A stretch of 64,000 nucleotides of DNA from Chitinophaga pinensis (lineage in GTDB: Bacteria > Bacteroidota > Bacteroidia > B-17B0 > Aurantibacillaceae). The notes under the pieces were generated by a model, which saw only the letters and a list, made by a program, of their open reading frames with translations, was not told where the DNA came from and did no database searches. A program made the position numbers and the translations under genes. This document shows, piece after piece, positions 55,445-64,000 of this stretch (position 1 is its first letter; each line of letters starts with the position of its first letter). The DNA is taken from assembly GCA_945860225.1 (NCBI GenBank), contig CAMAPT010000004.1, forward strand, positions 1-64,000, given 5' to 3'.

Positions 55445-56667
55445 AGCTTTTAATTTTAACCCAGTATTTTCCACCTGAAGTTGGAGCACCTCAAAATAGA
55501 TTATTTGAGTTATCTGTTCGTTTAAAACAATTAGGGATAGATGTTACTGTTTTAACTGCAATGCCCAATTACCCTCAAATGAAAATTTATGATAGTTATG
55601 TTGACAAAAATTATGTGTACGAAGAAATAGAAGGATTACCTATACATAGGTCTTCTATTTATCTGCCTAATAGTAAATCAATTATTCAACGTTTATTAAA
55701 TTATTTTTCTTTTGTTTTCTCTTCTGCTAGAGTAGGAGTGCAAAAAATTGGTCATATTGATGTAGTTTTATGTGAATCGCCGCCTTTGTTTTTAGGATAC
55801 TCAGCTTTGTATCTAAAACGTAAAAAAAAGGCAAAGCTTATTTTTAATGTATCAGATTTGTGGCCAGAAAGTGCCGAAAAATTGGGTGTTGTTACAAATA
55901 AATATATGCTTAAACTAGCTTACAATTTAGAAGAAAAATTATATAAAAAATCAGTTCTAGTAACAGGTCAAACCCAAGGAATTTGCAAAAGTATAAATGA
56001 GCGTTTTTCTGATGTAAAAACCTATTGGCTGCCAAATGGAGTAGATGTGTCTTACTATAATCCATGTCAAGTTCAAAGTCATTGGCGCAATGACAATGGT
56101 TTTTCTGAAAACGATGTACTGTTTTTATATGCTGGAATTATTGGATTAGCTCAAGGTCTGGAAATAATATTATATGCCGCTGATAAAGTCCGTCAACACT
56201 CAACCATTAAATTTATTATTTTAGGTAATGGACCTGAGAAAGATAAATTGCAAAACATTCAAAAAGAAAAACAATTAACTAATGTTTTCTTTTTTGATGC
56301 AGTTTCTAAAACAGAAATGCCTCCGATTGTAAAAGCTATTGATGTATCTATTATACCTTTGAAAAAACTTGAATTGTTTTTAGGAGCAATACCTTCTAAA
56401 ATATTTGAAAATTTAGCTATGGAAAAAGCCGTTATTTTAGGGGTAGATGGCGAAGCAAGAGAGCTGTTCGTTAATCAAGGTAAATGTGCAGTTTATTCTG
56501 AACCTGAACATACAGCTAATTTGGTTGAAAATGTTTTGTTGTTGGCTAATGATTCTTCTTTGCGTGAGCAACTGGGTAAAAATGGCAGAATATATGTAGA
56601 ACAAAATTTTAATAGGAATAGAATTGCTGAAAATTTTTATCAAGTATTGAATAAGTATGTTAGATAA
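55441..56667 (+). CDS. Family 4 glycosyltransferase (WbuB-like)
   Basis: A 408-residue GT-B enzyme. LILTQYFPPEVGAPQNRLFE, NVSDLWPESAEKLGVV, VTGQTQGICKSI and ILGNGPEKDKLQ are typical of the WbuB/WcaI-type branch. It starts with TTG at 55441, which overlaps the previous TGA stop, so the genes are coupled. The next gene starts 10 bases before its end. Confidence 0.9.
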   Translation: MKLLILTQYFPPEVGAPQNRLFELSVRLKQLGIDVTVLTAMPNYPQMKIYDSYVDKNYVYEEIEGLPIHRSSIYLPNSKSIIQRLLNYFSFVFSSARVGVQKIGHIDVVLCESPPLFLGYSALYLKRKKKAKLIFNVSDLWPESAEKLGVVTNKYMLKLAYNLEEKLYKKSVLVTGQTQGICKSINERFSDVKTYWLPNGVDVSYYNPCQVQSHWRNDNGFSENDVLFLYAGIIGLAQGLEIILYAADKVRQHSTIKFIILGNGPEKDKLQNIQKEKQLTNVFFFDAVSKTEMPPIVKAIDVSIIPLKKLELFLGAIPSKIFENLAMEKAVILGVDGEARELFVNQGKCAVYSEPEHTANLVENVLLLANDSSLREQLGKNGRIYVEQNFNRNRIAENFYQVLNKYVR

Positions 56668-57892
56668 AATTAAGCAAATATACACTCAATTTGGTTATAA
56701 CTTTCCTGTTTTAATTGCATTTTTTTTGCCTTTTGGTATTAATTATGCCATTTTTATTTTAGCATGGACTATTTGTTTTTTTGTTTTTGACGATTTGTCT
56801 AACAGCATAAAACGTGTTTTAAAAAACAAAATGACTTATGTTTTATGGGGATTTTTTTTAATTCATGTTATCGGATATTTTTTCTCGAACAATAAATCTG
56901 ATGCTTTAAACGCCATTGAGATAAAATTAAGTTTTTTAGCTTTTCCTATTCTCATTTTTTCTTCTTCTTACCATGCGTTTAATATTAAAAAAATTGTCAT
57001 AGCATTTGTTTCTGGTTGTATTTTAGCTTGTATATTTGATTTATTTAGGGCAGCTTATTTGTTTTATTTTCAAGGTGTTAATTCTTTTTTTTATTCTGAA
57101 TTTAGCTATTTTATGCATCCTAGCTATTTTGCGATGTATTTAATTTTTGCGCAACTAATTACCTTATTATTTTATCCAAAATGGTTGGTTAATCTAACCG
57201 ATTTGAAGTTTAAAATGGGATTTATTTCTATTCTTTTTTTGATATGTATTTTTTTATGTTCTTCAAAAATGGGATTAATAACGGCATTCTTATTATTTCC
57301 TACCACATTTGGATGTATATTGTATTATAAAGGCTATAAAAAAGTTATTTTGGCTTTAGTTTTTGGATTGTTTTTTTCTACACTACTGGCTTACAAGTTA
57401 TTTCCAACGCCATTCAATCGACTAAAAGTCGCTTTGCAAGTTACTCAATCTTCTAATAAGATTGATAAAACAGATGCTGAAAGTACGGCCGTGAGAATAC
57501 TTATATGGAAGGAATCAATCAAATTAATTAAAGAAAATCCAATTTTTGGTACTTCCCCAGGAGATGCTAATGCAGAATTGGTCAAATCTTATCAAAAAGA
57601 GGGCTTGACAGGAGCATTAAGGAAAAAATTAAACGCTCACAATCAATTTTTACAAACATTTATCGGTACAGGAATTATAGGTTTAGTAATATTACTATTA
57701 ATGACCGTAGGAGCATTTATTGATGGAATTTTGAAAAAAAATTATATGTTAAGCTTATTTAGCATTTTATTTATTTTTAATTTTTTGGTCGAATCCATGT
57801 TGCAAGCGCAAGCTGGTTTTATCTTTTTTGTATTTTTCTTTTGTATTTTAGTACGCTATAATTTATCCAATATTTCAATTAATCGTTCATAA
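56657..57892 (+). CDS. O-antigen ligase/polymerase-like membrane protein
   Basis: A 411-residue protein with 10-12 hydrophobic segments and a large loop before the last third. The sequence AVRILIWKESIKLIKENPIFG, then GDANAEL and AHNQFLQTFIGTGIIG, is the Wzy_C/WaaL ligase domain (PF04932-like). It may ligate the polymer to lipid A core or polymerise repeat units. An ABC exporter in the same locus favours ligase. It overlaps the GT4 gene by 11 bases. Confidence 0.85.
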   Translation: MLDKIKQIYTQFGYNFPVLIAFFLPFGINYAIFILAWTICFFVFDDLSNSIKRVLKNKMTYVLWGFFLIHVIGYFFSNNKSDALNAIEIKLSFLAFPILIFSSSYHAFNIKKIVIAFVSGCILACIFDLFRAAYLFYFQGVNSFFYSEFSYFMHPSYFAMYLIFAQLITLLFYPKWLVNLTDLKFKMGFISILFLICIFLCSSKMGLITAFLLFPTTFGCILYYKGYKKVILALVFGLFFSTLLAYKLFPTPFNRLKVALQVTQSSNKIDKTDAESTAVRILIWKESIKLIKENPIFGTSPGDANAELVKSYQKEGLTGALRKKLNAHNQFLQTFIGTGIIGLVILLLMTVGAFIDGILKKNYMLSLFSILFIFNFLVESMLQAQAGFIFFVFFFCILVRYNLSNISINRS

Positions 57893-57910
57893 TAGATCAA
57901 TATAAAAAAC

Positions 57911-59119
57911 ATGATTCCTTTTTCGCCACCTCGCATTGATGATAAAATTATAGCTGAAGTAACCGCAGTTTTAAAATCAGGTTGGATTACAACTGGACCT
58001 CGTACTAAAGAGTTTGAAAAAAAGATAACCTCTTATTGTGGAAATCAAGCAACTTTGTGCTTAAATTCTGCAACAGCAGGATTAGAATTAATGTTACGTT
58101 GGTTTGGCGTAGGAATAGGTGATGAAGTTATCCTTCCGGCTTATACTTATTCAGCAACAGCTAATGTGGTTATCCATTGTGGTGCCAGACCAGTATTTGT
58201 TGACGTTAACCCTGATGATTTCAATATAGGACTCGCTCAAATAGAAAAAGCTATAAATGGAAGAACTAAAGTCATTATGCCTGTTGATTTTGCAGGATTG
58301 CCTTGTGATTATGATGAGATTAATCAATTAGTTGTTAAATATAAAGAGCAATTCCATCCTAAAACTAAGAATCAACAATTATTGGGCCGTATTATGGTTC
58401 TTTCAGATTCTGCACATTCGTTTGGGGCAAATTATAAGGGAAAAAAATCAGGTTCTTTAACGGATGTTTCTGTGTTTTCTTTTCATGCAGTTAAAAATTT
58501 AACAACCGCTGAAGGGGGAGCTGTCGCTTTGAATTTTCCAGCGCCTTTTAATAATCAGGATTTGTATAATTATTTGTGCATGTATTCGTTGCATGGTCAA
58601 AATAAAGATGCATTGGCAAAAACTCAAAAAGGAAATTGGAAATACGATATTATAGAGGCCGGATATAAATGTAATATGACGGATTTATCGGCGGCAATAG
58701 GTTTAGTAGAATTGGAACGGTATGATAATGATACTTTATTGAAACGTAAACAAATCTTTGATGCATATCAGGCTGCTTTTGCAAAAGATGAACGGTTTCA
58801 ATTACCTATTTATCAAAACGAATCTAAATTAGGATGTTATCATTTATATCCTTTAAGAATTAATGGAATAAATGAAATTCAGCGTGATGATATCATTAAA
58901 GAAATTTTTGATTATGATGTTGCTGTAAATGTTCATTTTATTCCAGTGCCTTCAATGACTTATTACAAAAATTTAGGTTATGATATGAGGCATTATCCGG
59001 TTACTTATAATAATTTTAGTAGAGAAATTTCATTACCAGTTTATTATGATTTAACCCCTGAAATGATTCAAAAGGTTATTGAAGCAGTTATTAATTCGGT
59101 TAACAAGGTATTGTGTTAA
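57911..59119 (+). CDS. DegT/DnrJ/EryC1/StrS family sugar aminotransferase
   Basis: A 402-residue PLP enzyme that aminates a keto-sugar nucleotide. The PLP lysine is K195 in VFSFHAVKNLTTAEGGA. SGWITTGPRTKEFEK and the cofactor-side DSAHSFGANYKG are family features. Such enzymes make 4-amino or 3-amino sugars used in O-antigens. A keto-sugar from an rfbB-type dehydratase is a possible source; the rfbB at the window end is on the other strand. It overlaps the next gene by 7 bases. Confidence 0.93.
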   Translation: MIPFSPPRIDDKIIAEVTAVLKSGWITTGPRTKEFEKKITSYCGNQATLCLNSATAGLELMLRWFGVGIGDEVILPAYTYSATANVVIHCGARPVFVDVNPDDFNIGLAQIEKAINGRTKVIMPVDFAGLPCDYDEINQLVVKYKEQFHPKTKNQQLLGRIMVLSDSAHSFGANYKGKKSGSLTDVSVFSFHAVKNLTTAEGGAVALNFPAPFNNQDLYNYLCMYSLHGQNKDALAKTQKGNWKYDIIEAGYKCNMTDLSAAIGLVELERYDNDTLLKRKQIFDAYQAAFAKDERFQLPIYQNESKLGCYHLYPLRINGINEIQRDDIIKEIFDYDVAVNVHFIPVPSMTYYKNLGYDMRHYPVTYNNFSREISLPVYYDLTPEMIQKVIEAVINSVNKVLC

Positions 59120-59703
59120 AACGATTATTTGATATAGTATCAGCATTAATTGGTATCATCATTTTGATACCATTTTTCATTATCATAACTATATTAATGA
59201 TAGTGTCCTGTGGTTTTCCTATATTGTATTTTCAGACTAGAGTAGGTAAGAATAATAAAGACTTTAAACTGTATAAATTTAGAACCATGCATCTTAATGC
59301 TGATAAGAAAGGTTTGTTAACGGTTGGAGGTAGAGACCCTAGAGTTACTTCTATTGGTTATTATTTACGCAAATACAAATTAGATGAATTACCTCAATTG
59401 TTTAATGTATTATTTGGAACGATGAGCCTGGTTGGACCAAGACCAGAAGTGAGAAAGTATGTTGATTTATACTCCAAAGAGCAACAACTTGTGCTGTCTG
59501 TAAAGCCAGGTATTACGGATTATGCTTCTTTAGAGTATATCAATGAAAACGAATTATTGGCAAATGCAATAAATCCGGAACAAACCTATATTGATGAAAT
59601 TATGCCTGCAAAGTTGAAGTTAAATGCAAAATACATTGAACAGCAGGGTTTTTTCGTTGATTTAAAAATTATTTTAAATACGATTAATAAAATTTTCAAG
59701 TAG
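59113..59703 (+). CDS. Initiating sugar-phosphate transferase (bacterial sugar transferase)
   Basis: A 196-residue PglC/WcaJ-type phosphoglycosyltransferase that loads the first sugar phosphate onto undecaprenyl phosphate. A single N-terminal re-entrant membrane helix (LFDIVSALIGIIILIPFFII) precedes KLYKFRTMHLNAD and LDELPQLFNVLFGTMSLVGPRPE, the conserved catalytic core. It starts with GTG and overlaps the aminotransferase gene. It ends the plus-strand locus. Confidence 0.93.
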   Translation: MLKRLFDIVSALIGIIILIPFFIIITILMIVSCGFPILYFQTRVGKNNKDFKLYKFRTMHLNADKKGLLTVGGRDPRVTSIGYYLRKYKLDELPQLFNVLFGTMSLVGPRPEVRKYVDLYSKEQQLVLSVKPGITDYASLEYINENELLANAINPEQTYIDEIMPAKLKLNAKYIEQQGFFVDLKIILNTINKIFK

Positions 59704-59750
59704 TTGTTTATTAGAGGATTACATCTTGCTATTTTGAGTTTATTTTCAAA

Positions 59751-60734
59751 TTAAAATTTATACGTAAATCCTATAGCTAATGCTTGTTTAAATTGTAAAT
59801 CTGGTCCGGAAGTTCCTTTTTTTTCTCCAAAATTTCGTTGTATTTTGATATCATCATCGTAAATCAGCTGAGTTGTTAGATTGGCTGAAATATATTTATT
59901 AACCTTAAAAGTTGTGAGTGTTGACCAATTAACATCTATGTTTTCTGGGTTATTCAAGTAATTTGAGAATAATTCTATAACCGATTGAAACGTGATATTT
60001 TCCATCATTTTAGTTTGGTATTGAAACTTTAAATAGGCACCAAATTCTTCTCTATGTTTTAAATAATTTTGAGTTATTTTATTGTCATTTAAATCTCTTA
60101 ATTCTTTTTGAACGCCAAAGGCTCCATTTTTAGCTAAGCTATCATCATTTACAATTGTTATTTTTCCTGTAAAAGGAGCGATAAAAGCTGAGAATCTTTC
60201 ATTGGGCTTATAATCAAAACCTATAGCCGATAAAATATATCCTGGAGCCATAAACTTTGAGATATAAACAGAATCGTTAGGATAATTGTATCCGTTTGTA
60301 AATTGAGTTCTAAAATCAATTAAACCTGTGGCGAACCAATTTTGTTTGAGTTCATGTCCGAATTTTGAAGAAAATTGTATTTTATCATCATTTTTCCACC
60401 AAGATTTACTGTTCCCCTGTTTAATAACACCATATCCGAGTTCTAAATTATTCTCCCACGTAATTTTGTTGTTTTTGTATTTGGTAAAAACATTAATTAA
60501 TCCGGCAACTGAGATGGAGTTATTTCCACCAGCTGCCCAATTACTTAGGGATACTTGCTGTCCGTTAACGGAAATTATACCTCCTATTTTCCATGGATTT
60601 AGAGAATCAGAGGGTATTATTTTTAGGTTAGCGGCTTCCTGAAAAAGCTTAGTGGCTTGAATTTTTGGATCCTCTTGAGTAAATCCATTAAATCCTAAAA
60701 AAAATAATGTGATGAAAATTACTATTCTATTCAT
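59751..60734 (-). CDS. DUF3078 family outer-membrane protein
   Basis: A 327-residue exported protein: signal peptide to about residue 19 (GFNGFTQ), then a barrel-like region with SLSNWAAGGNNSISV and WENNLELGYGVIKQG, the DUF3078 signature, and the C-terminal aromatic end FTYKF. Function unknown. The ATG is 1 base beyond the AlgX-like stop, so it is likely cotranscribed with the O-acetylation pair. Confidence 0.83.
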   Translation of the reverse strand: MNRIVIFITLFFLGFNGFTQEDPKIQATKLFQEAANLKIIPSDSLNPWKIGGIISVNGQQVSLSNWAAGGNNSISVAGLINVFTKYKNNKITWENNLELGYGVIKQGNSKSWWKNDDKIQFSSKFGHELKQNWFATGLIDFRTQFTNGYNYPNDSVYISKFMAPGYILSAIGFDYKPNERFSAFIAPFTGKITIVNDDSLAKNGAFGVQKELRDLNDNKITQNYLKHREEFGAYLKFQYQTKMMENITFQSVIELFSNYLNNPENIDVNWSTLTTFKVNKYISANLTTQLIYDDDIKIQRNFGEKKGTSGPDLQFKQALAIGFTYKF

Positions 60735-60735
60735 T

Positions 60736-62052
60736 TTAATGTAAACCAGCTAATTTCATGGCGTCTAATTTAATAGCAGAATCGAGTGGAATCTGTAAAT
60801 CCTGAGATTTTTTAGTTGATTTTTTTAATAATATAGGTTTCTCTCTAATTTGTTTTTCATATTGTTTGATGGCTTTTGTTCTTTGTATTCGAGCGTAATA
60901 GGCTTTGGGATTAGTATATAATTCATATGCGTCGTCTACAAATCCCCATCCAAAAGAAGGAAGGGCAGGATCGGAACCCATTACCATAACAACTTGATTA
61001 CTTTCTATGCTTTCTTTTAAATCTAATTGCCAAGCCTCTGTTTTTTCTGCAGGATTAGGATTAGGAACCACTCTTTTATTGTAATACCAAAATTTCCCAC
61101 CCGCAAAACATTGATGCGGTATTTGCATATATACTATACCATACCAATAACTATCTCCAATAGTTAAAACTTTAGTCTTATTTTTAAGGCTATCTTGTTC
61201 TATTTCTAATTGTGGGTATGCTAAAGGTTGATTTTGAGGAGGATTAGAAAAAAGATTCATTGATTTTAAAACATCGTTATCTCTACTTCTTGCGGTATCA
61301 GATATTTCAATTTTTGTCCATGAAACATCGGGTAAGTCAGTATTTCTAATTTTTTCAAGTTCCGAAATTATTTTTTTTGATGCTAAGCAATCAAAATAAA
61401 AGGTCCAATGATGAGCAAATCTTGCATACAGTGGATATTTACAAGTATCTTTAATTTTATGAAAGTAGTCCACTAAATCTATATGATTTACCCCCCATAC
61501 TTTACTTTGATTAGAAAAGGTATTACTGTTCGTTTCTTTAATCGTTTTTTTGTATTTGTCATCAATAAACTCCGGAGCACCTATACCTTTGCCGGGAGCA
61601 TATACTAACACAAAACTTATACCTTTTTTACTGAGTGTATCTTGTATAACTTTGCATTTTCTCAAAAATTCATTGGTTTTATTTAATCCTATAAAATCAT
61701 TACCATAGTATGAATTGACTGCTACTTCAGCAAAAATATAATTGTCTTTACCTGCAACAAATTGATTCACACGTATTTGATTAAAAGCTTGATAGTAAAA
61801 TTGATTATTTAGTCTAACAAATGTTTCTTTAAATGCCCAATGGTCGTTATTATAATCATCTTTCAAACTCTGATACTCTCCACTAAACCACATAGTTTTA
61901 TCTTTTTTCAGAAGGGAATCTGGGTTCACATCATTAATAACAATACCAGTTAAGTTGGGTTTATTATCCTTTTTTATAAATCCCCAGATCATAGGAATAC
62001 AAATTGCCACAAAAGCAATAATGACAAAACTATTATAAGATTTTTTACTCAT
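60736..62052 (-). CDS. AlgX/AlgJ-like SGNH acetyltransferase partner
   Basis: A 438-residue protein with an N-terminal membrane helix (about 8-25) and an extracytoplasmic SGNH-like domain: VLVYAPGKGIG near 149-159, then YARFAHHWTFYFD and VLTIGDSYWYG near 296-306 (GDS with the catalytic serine). It resembles the AlgX/AlgJ proteins that act with MBOAT enzymes to O-acetylate surface polysaccharides. It is 6 bases after the MBOAT gene and 1 base before DUF3078. Confidence 0.85.
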   Translation of the reverse strand: MSKKSYNSFVIIAFVAICIPMIWGFIKKDNKPNLTGIVINDVNPDSLLKKDKTMWFSGEYQSLKDDYNNDHWAFKETFVRLNNQFYYQAFNQIRVNQFVAGKDNYIFAEVAVNSYYGNDFIGLNKTNEFLRKCKVIQDTLSKKGISFVLVYAPGKGIGAPEFIDDKYKKTIKETNSNTFSNQSKVWGVNHIDLVDYFHKIKDTCKYPLYARFAHHWTFYFDCLASKKIISELEKIRNTDLPDVSWTKIEISDTARSRDNDVLKSMNLFSNPPQNQPLAYPQLEIEQDSLKNKTKVLTIGDSYWYGIVYMQIPHQCFAGGKFWYYNKRVVPNPNPAEKTEAWQLDLKESIESNQVVMVMGSDPALPSFGWGFVDDAYELYTNPKAYYARIQRTKAIKQYEKQIREKPILLKKSTKKSQDLQIPLDSAIKLDAMKLAGLH

Positions 62053-62058
62053 TTTAAT

Positions 62059-63486
62059 TTAAAATCTGAAATAAATAAAAGGATTGAAATCTGAGGCGGC
62101 AATATAACTTAATGAGATATAGAATAACAAAATGGATGCCATTATCATTAAACTATTTGAAATAATTGTATGATTTTCACCATAAACTTTCATTTGTAAG
62201 TTTTTTGTAAACGGAATAAAAGCAAAGAATGAGAAAAATACCGCCAAGCTTAAAGAAAACAAATAATCATTACGTAAGGCGAATTTACCATCCTCAAAGT
62301 GAAAGCTAAACATAGATTTAATAATATGATTGGCTTGAGTTAAATCCTCTAATCTAAAATAAACCCATCCAACAACTACAATTAAAAAAGTTAAGAGAGT
62401 GGATATTATTTTTCCTGTTTTTTCGTAGAATTTTAATAAAAACAAGCGTTCTAATACTAAAAACAAGCCATGAAAGGCACCCCATATGATGAAATTCCAG
62501 CTGGCACCGTGCCATAAACCTGATAATAAAAACACAATCATTAAGTTTCGATATAATTTGAAATTGGTATCTACCTTATTTCCTCCTAAAGGAATGTATA
62601 AGTAGTTTTTCATCCAAGTTCCTAAAGTAATATGCCATCTTCTCCAAAATTCGGTAATACTTGATGATAAATAAGGATTGTTAAAATTTTCTGGTAGTCT
62701 AATTCCCATTATTTTACATAAACCAATTGCCATGTCGCTGTAACCGCTAAAATCGAAATATATTTGGAACGTGTACGCAATTGCACCTGTCCAAGCCGCA
62801 GCTGAATCGATATGTTGAATCTCCAATTTGAATACATCATCAGCTTGAGCCCCAATAGTATTAGCTATAATAACTTTTTTAGCAAGCCCAATACAAAACG
62901 TATAAAAACCACTTAGTTTAATTTCAGCTGTATAATTCTTTTCACGATTAGTTATTTGATCGGCAATGTCATGGTAACGAACGATGGGGCCTGCAATTAG
63001 TTTTGGAAATAGTAATATGTAGGTTTGGTAATGCCAGAAATTTTTAAGGGGTTTATGTATGCCTCTGTAAACATCAACCACATAGGTTACGCTTTCGAAA
63101 GTATAAAAAGATATACCAATAGGTAAAATAATTTTTAGCCATGAAATTTCTTTAACACCAGCTAATGAAAACAAGGAATTGATGTTATCAATGAAAAAAT
63201 TACAATATTTAAAATAAAATAATAAGCCCAAATTCATTAATAATGAAACAACTAATAATTGTTTTTTAGTTGCTTCTTTTTTTGATTCCGCCATTTTATT
63301 GACTAAAAAGAAATCCAAAAAAGTAGTTCCTAAAATAACGAAAATGAATTTTGGGCCTCCCCAAGCATAAAAAACGATACTAAAAATAAGTATACAAGCG
63401 TTTTTTAATTTATTAGGAGTTAAATGATACGCTAATAAAAAAATCGGCAGGAAATAAACTAAAAATGTAATGCTACTAAAAACCAT
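62059..63486 (-). CDS. MBOAT family O-acyltransferase (AlgI-like)
   Basis: A 475-residue inner-membrane protein with about 11 helices. The conserved SSSITEFWRRWHITLGTWMK and LSGLWHGASWNFIIWG (with the active histidine) are diagnostic of the alginate O-acetyltransferase branch. It should move acetyl groups across the membrane to the AlgX-like partner encoded downstream. It follows the rfbB end by 58 bases on the same strand. Confidence 0.93.
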   Translation of the reverse strand: MVFSSITFLVYFLPIFLLAYHLTPNKLKNACILIFSIVFYAWGGPKFIFVILGTTFLDFFLVNKMAESKKEATKKQLLVVSLLMNLGLLFYFKYCNFFIDNINSLFSLAGVKEISWLKIILPIGISFYTFESVTYVVDVYRGIHKPLKNFWHYQTYILLFPKLIAGPIVRYHDIADQITNREKNYTAEIKLSGFYTFCIGLAKKVIIANTIGAQADDVFKLEIQHIDSAAAWTGAIAYTFQIYFDFSGYSDMAIGLCKIMGIRLPENFNNPYLSSSITEFWRRWHITLGTWMKNYLYIPLGGNKVDTNFKLYRNLMIVFLLSGLWHGASWNFIIWGAFHGLFLVLERLFLLKFYEKTGKIISTLLTFLIVVVGWVYFRLEDLTQANHIIKSMFSFHFEDGKFALRNDYLFSLSLAVFFSFFAFIPFTKNLQMKVYGENHTIISNSLMIMASILLFYISLSYIAASDFNPFIYFRF

Positions 63487-63544
63487 AAATGATTTAAGAT
63501 TTTAGATGTATAATTTAAGATTTGTATTTCTTAATTATACAATC

Positions 63545-64000
63545 TTAATTCTTGTTGATTGAATATTGTTTTTCGTAATAATTGGCATAGGTTCCTGAAG
63601 TAACATTACCAAGCCATTCTTCATTTTGTAAATACCAATCAACTGTTTTAGAAAGCCCTTCTTCAAACTGAAGGGATGGTTTCCATCCTAATTCATTTTG
63701 TAATTTACTTGAATCTATTGCATAACGTAAATCATGACCAGCTCTATCGGTAACAAAAGTTATGAGTTTTTGATTTGTACCTTTCTCGCGACCTAATTTT
63801 TCATCCATCATGTCACACAATAAACGGATGACATCTATATTCGTCCATTCATTATGACCTCCAATATTATAAGTGCTTCCTAAATCAGCATGATGAAAAA
63901 TAACATCAATGGCACGTGCATGATCTTCTACAAACAACCAATCTCGCACATTTTCTCCTTTACCGTAAATAGGTAATGGTTTATTGTTTTTTATGTTATT
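63545..64000 (-). CDS. rfbB: dTDP-glucose 4,6-dehydratase, C-terminal part (cut by the window)
   Basis: The C-terminal 151 codons of an rfbB/rmlB-type dehydratase. The frame stays open to the window edge: the first visible residues are NNIKNNKPLPIYGKGENVRD, so the protein continues outside. WLFVEDHARAID, YNIGGHNEWTN and RAGHDLRYAIDSSKL are typical of this enzyme. It forms dTDP-4-keto-6-deoxyglucose for deoxy-sugar synthesis, which fits the polysaccharide locus. Confidence 0.93.
   Translation of the reverse strand, partial: NNIKNNKPLPIYGKGENVRDWLFVEDHARAIDVIFHHADLGSTYNIGGHNEWTNIDVIRLLCDMMDEKLGREKGTNQKLITFVTDRAGHDLRYAIDSSKLQNELGWKPSLQFEEGLSKTVDWYLQNEEWLGNVTSGTYANYYEKQYSINKN

Noticed and set aside
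39494-59703. Recently transferred genomic island
   Set aside because: No integrase, tRNA edge or flanking direct repeats are seen. The high A+T content is shared with much of the window, so transfer is not shown.

Overview
The window looks like chromosomal DNA of a member of the Bacteroidota, probably a flavobacterium-like lineage. The base composition is strongly A+T-rich. Promoters match the Bacteroidota pattern (TTG, about 19 bases, TAnnTTTG). Typical families are present: OmpA proteins with thrombospondin type 3 repeats and a DUF5723-like front, DUF3078, DUF4468, DUF983, UMF1-type MFS, a fused alpha/beta E1 dehydrogenase, and YwqK/MORN-variant repeats. No rRNA, tRNA, CRISPR array, intact insertion sequence or prophage was seen. 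I cannot name the species.

Layout. 1-30 kb is mostly housekeeping: histidine degradation (hutI, and a formimidoylglutamase 20 kb away), aroC, a dicarboxylate/amino-acid symporter, rimM, yajQ, a secreted M1 peptidase, lpxH, trxB, gcvH, a large OmpA/TSP3 protein, prfA, pyrF, an aminotransferase, the E1 fusion, cdsA, rpsO and pnp. 29.8-34.7 kb is an export island: a CutA-like small protein, a TolC-type channel and an unusual ABC-exporter membrane domain fused to an HlyD adaptor with no ATPase domain, divergent from a TetR-type regulator. 34.7-39.4 kb holds an MFS transporter, a second OmpA protein, rpsT and a TPR lipoprotein.

39.5-59.7 kb is a surface-polysaccharide locus. It starts with an ABC polysaccharide exporter pair (Wzm/Wzt-like, with a C-terminal Wzt-type extension). 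About ten glycosyltransferases follow, including a GT-methyltransferase fusion and an alpha-1,2-fucosyltransferase-like enzyme. Then come two tandem FemAB/GNAT-like proteins, a polysaccharide-deacetylase-like protein, an O-antigen ligase/polymerase-like membrane protein, a DegT-type sugar aminotransferase and an initiating sugar-phosphate transferase. Most of these genes abut or overlap by 1-8 bases, which suggests translational coupling. One glycosyltransferase (49441-50598) runs against the others. 59.7-64 kb, on the minus strand, holds an MBOAT/AlgX-type O-acetylation pair with DUF3078, then the C-terminal part of dTDP-glucose 4,6-dehydratase (rfbB) running off the window.

My inference is that the polysaccharide is started by the 59.1-kb transferase, elongated by the glycosyltransferases, exported by the ABC pair, ligated by the 56.7-kb protein and perhaps O-acetylated by the MBOAT/AlgX pair. 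The most unusual items are the ATPase-less TMD-HlyD fusion, the GT-methyltransferase fusion with poly-A runs in its linker, and a small dispersed element with terminal inverted repeats. I did not find a system I could defend as wholly new.
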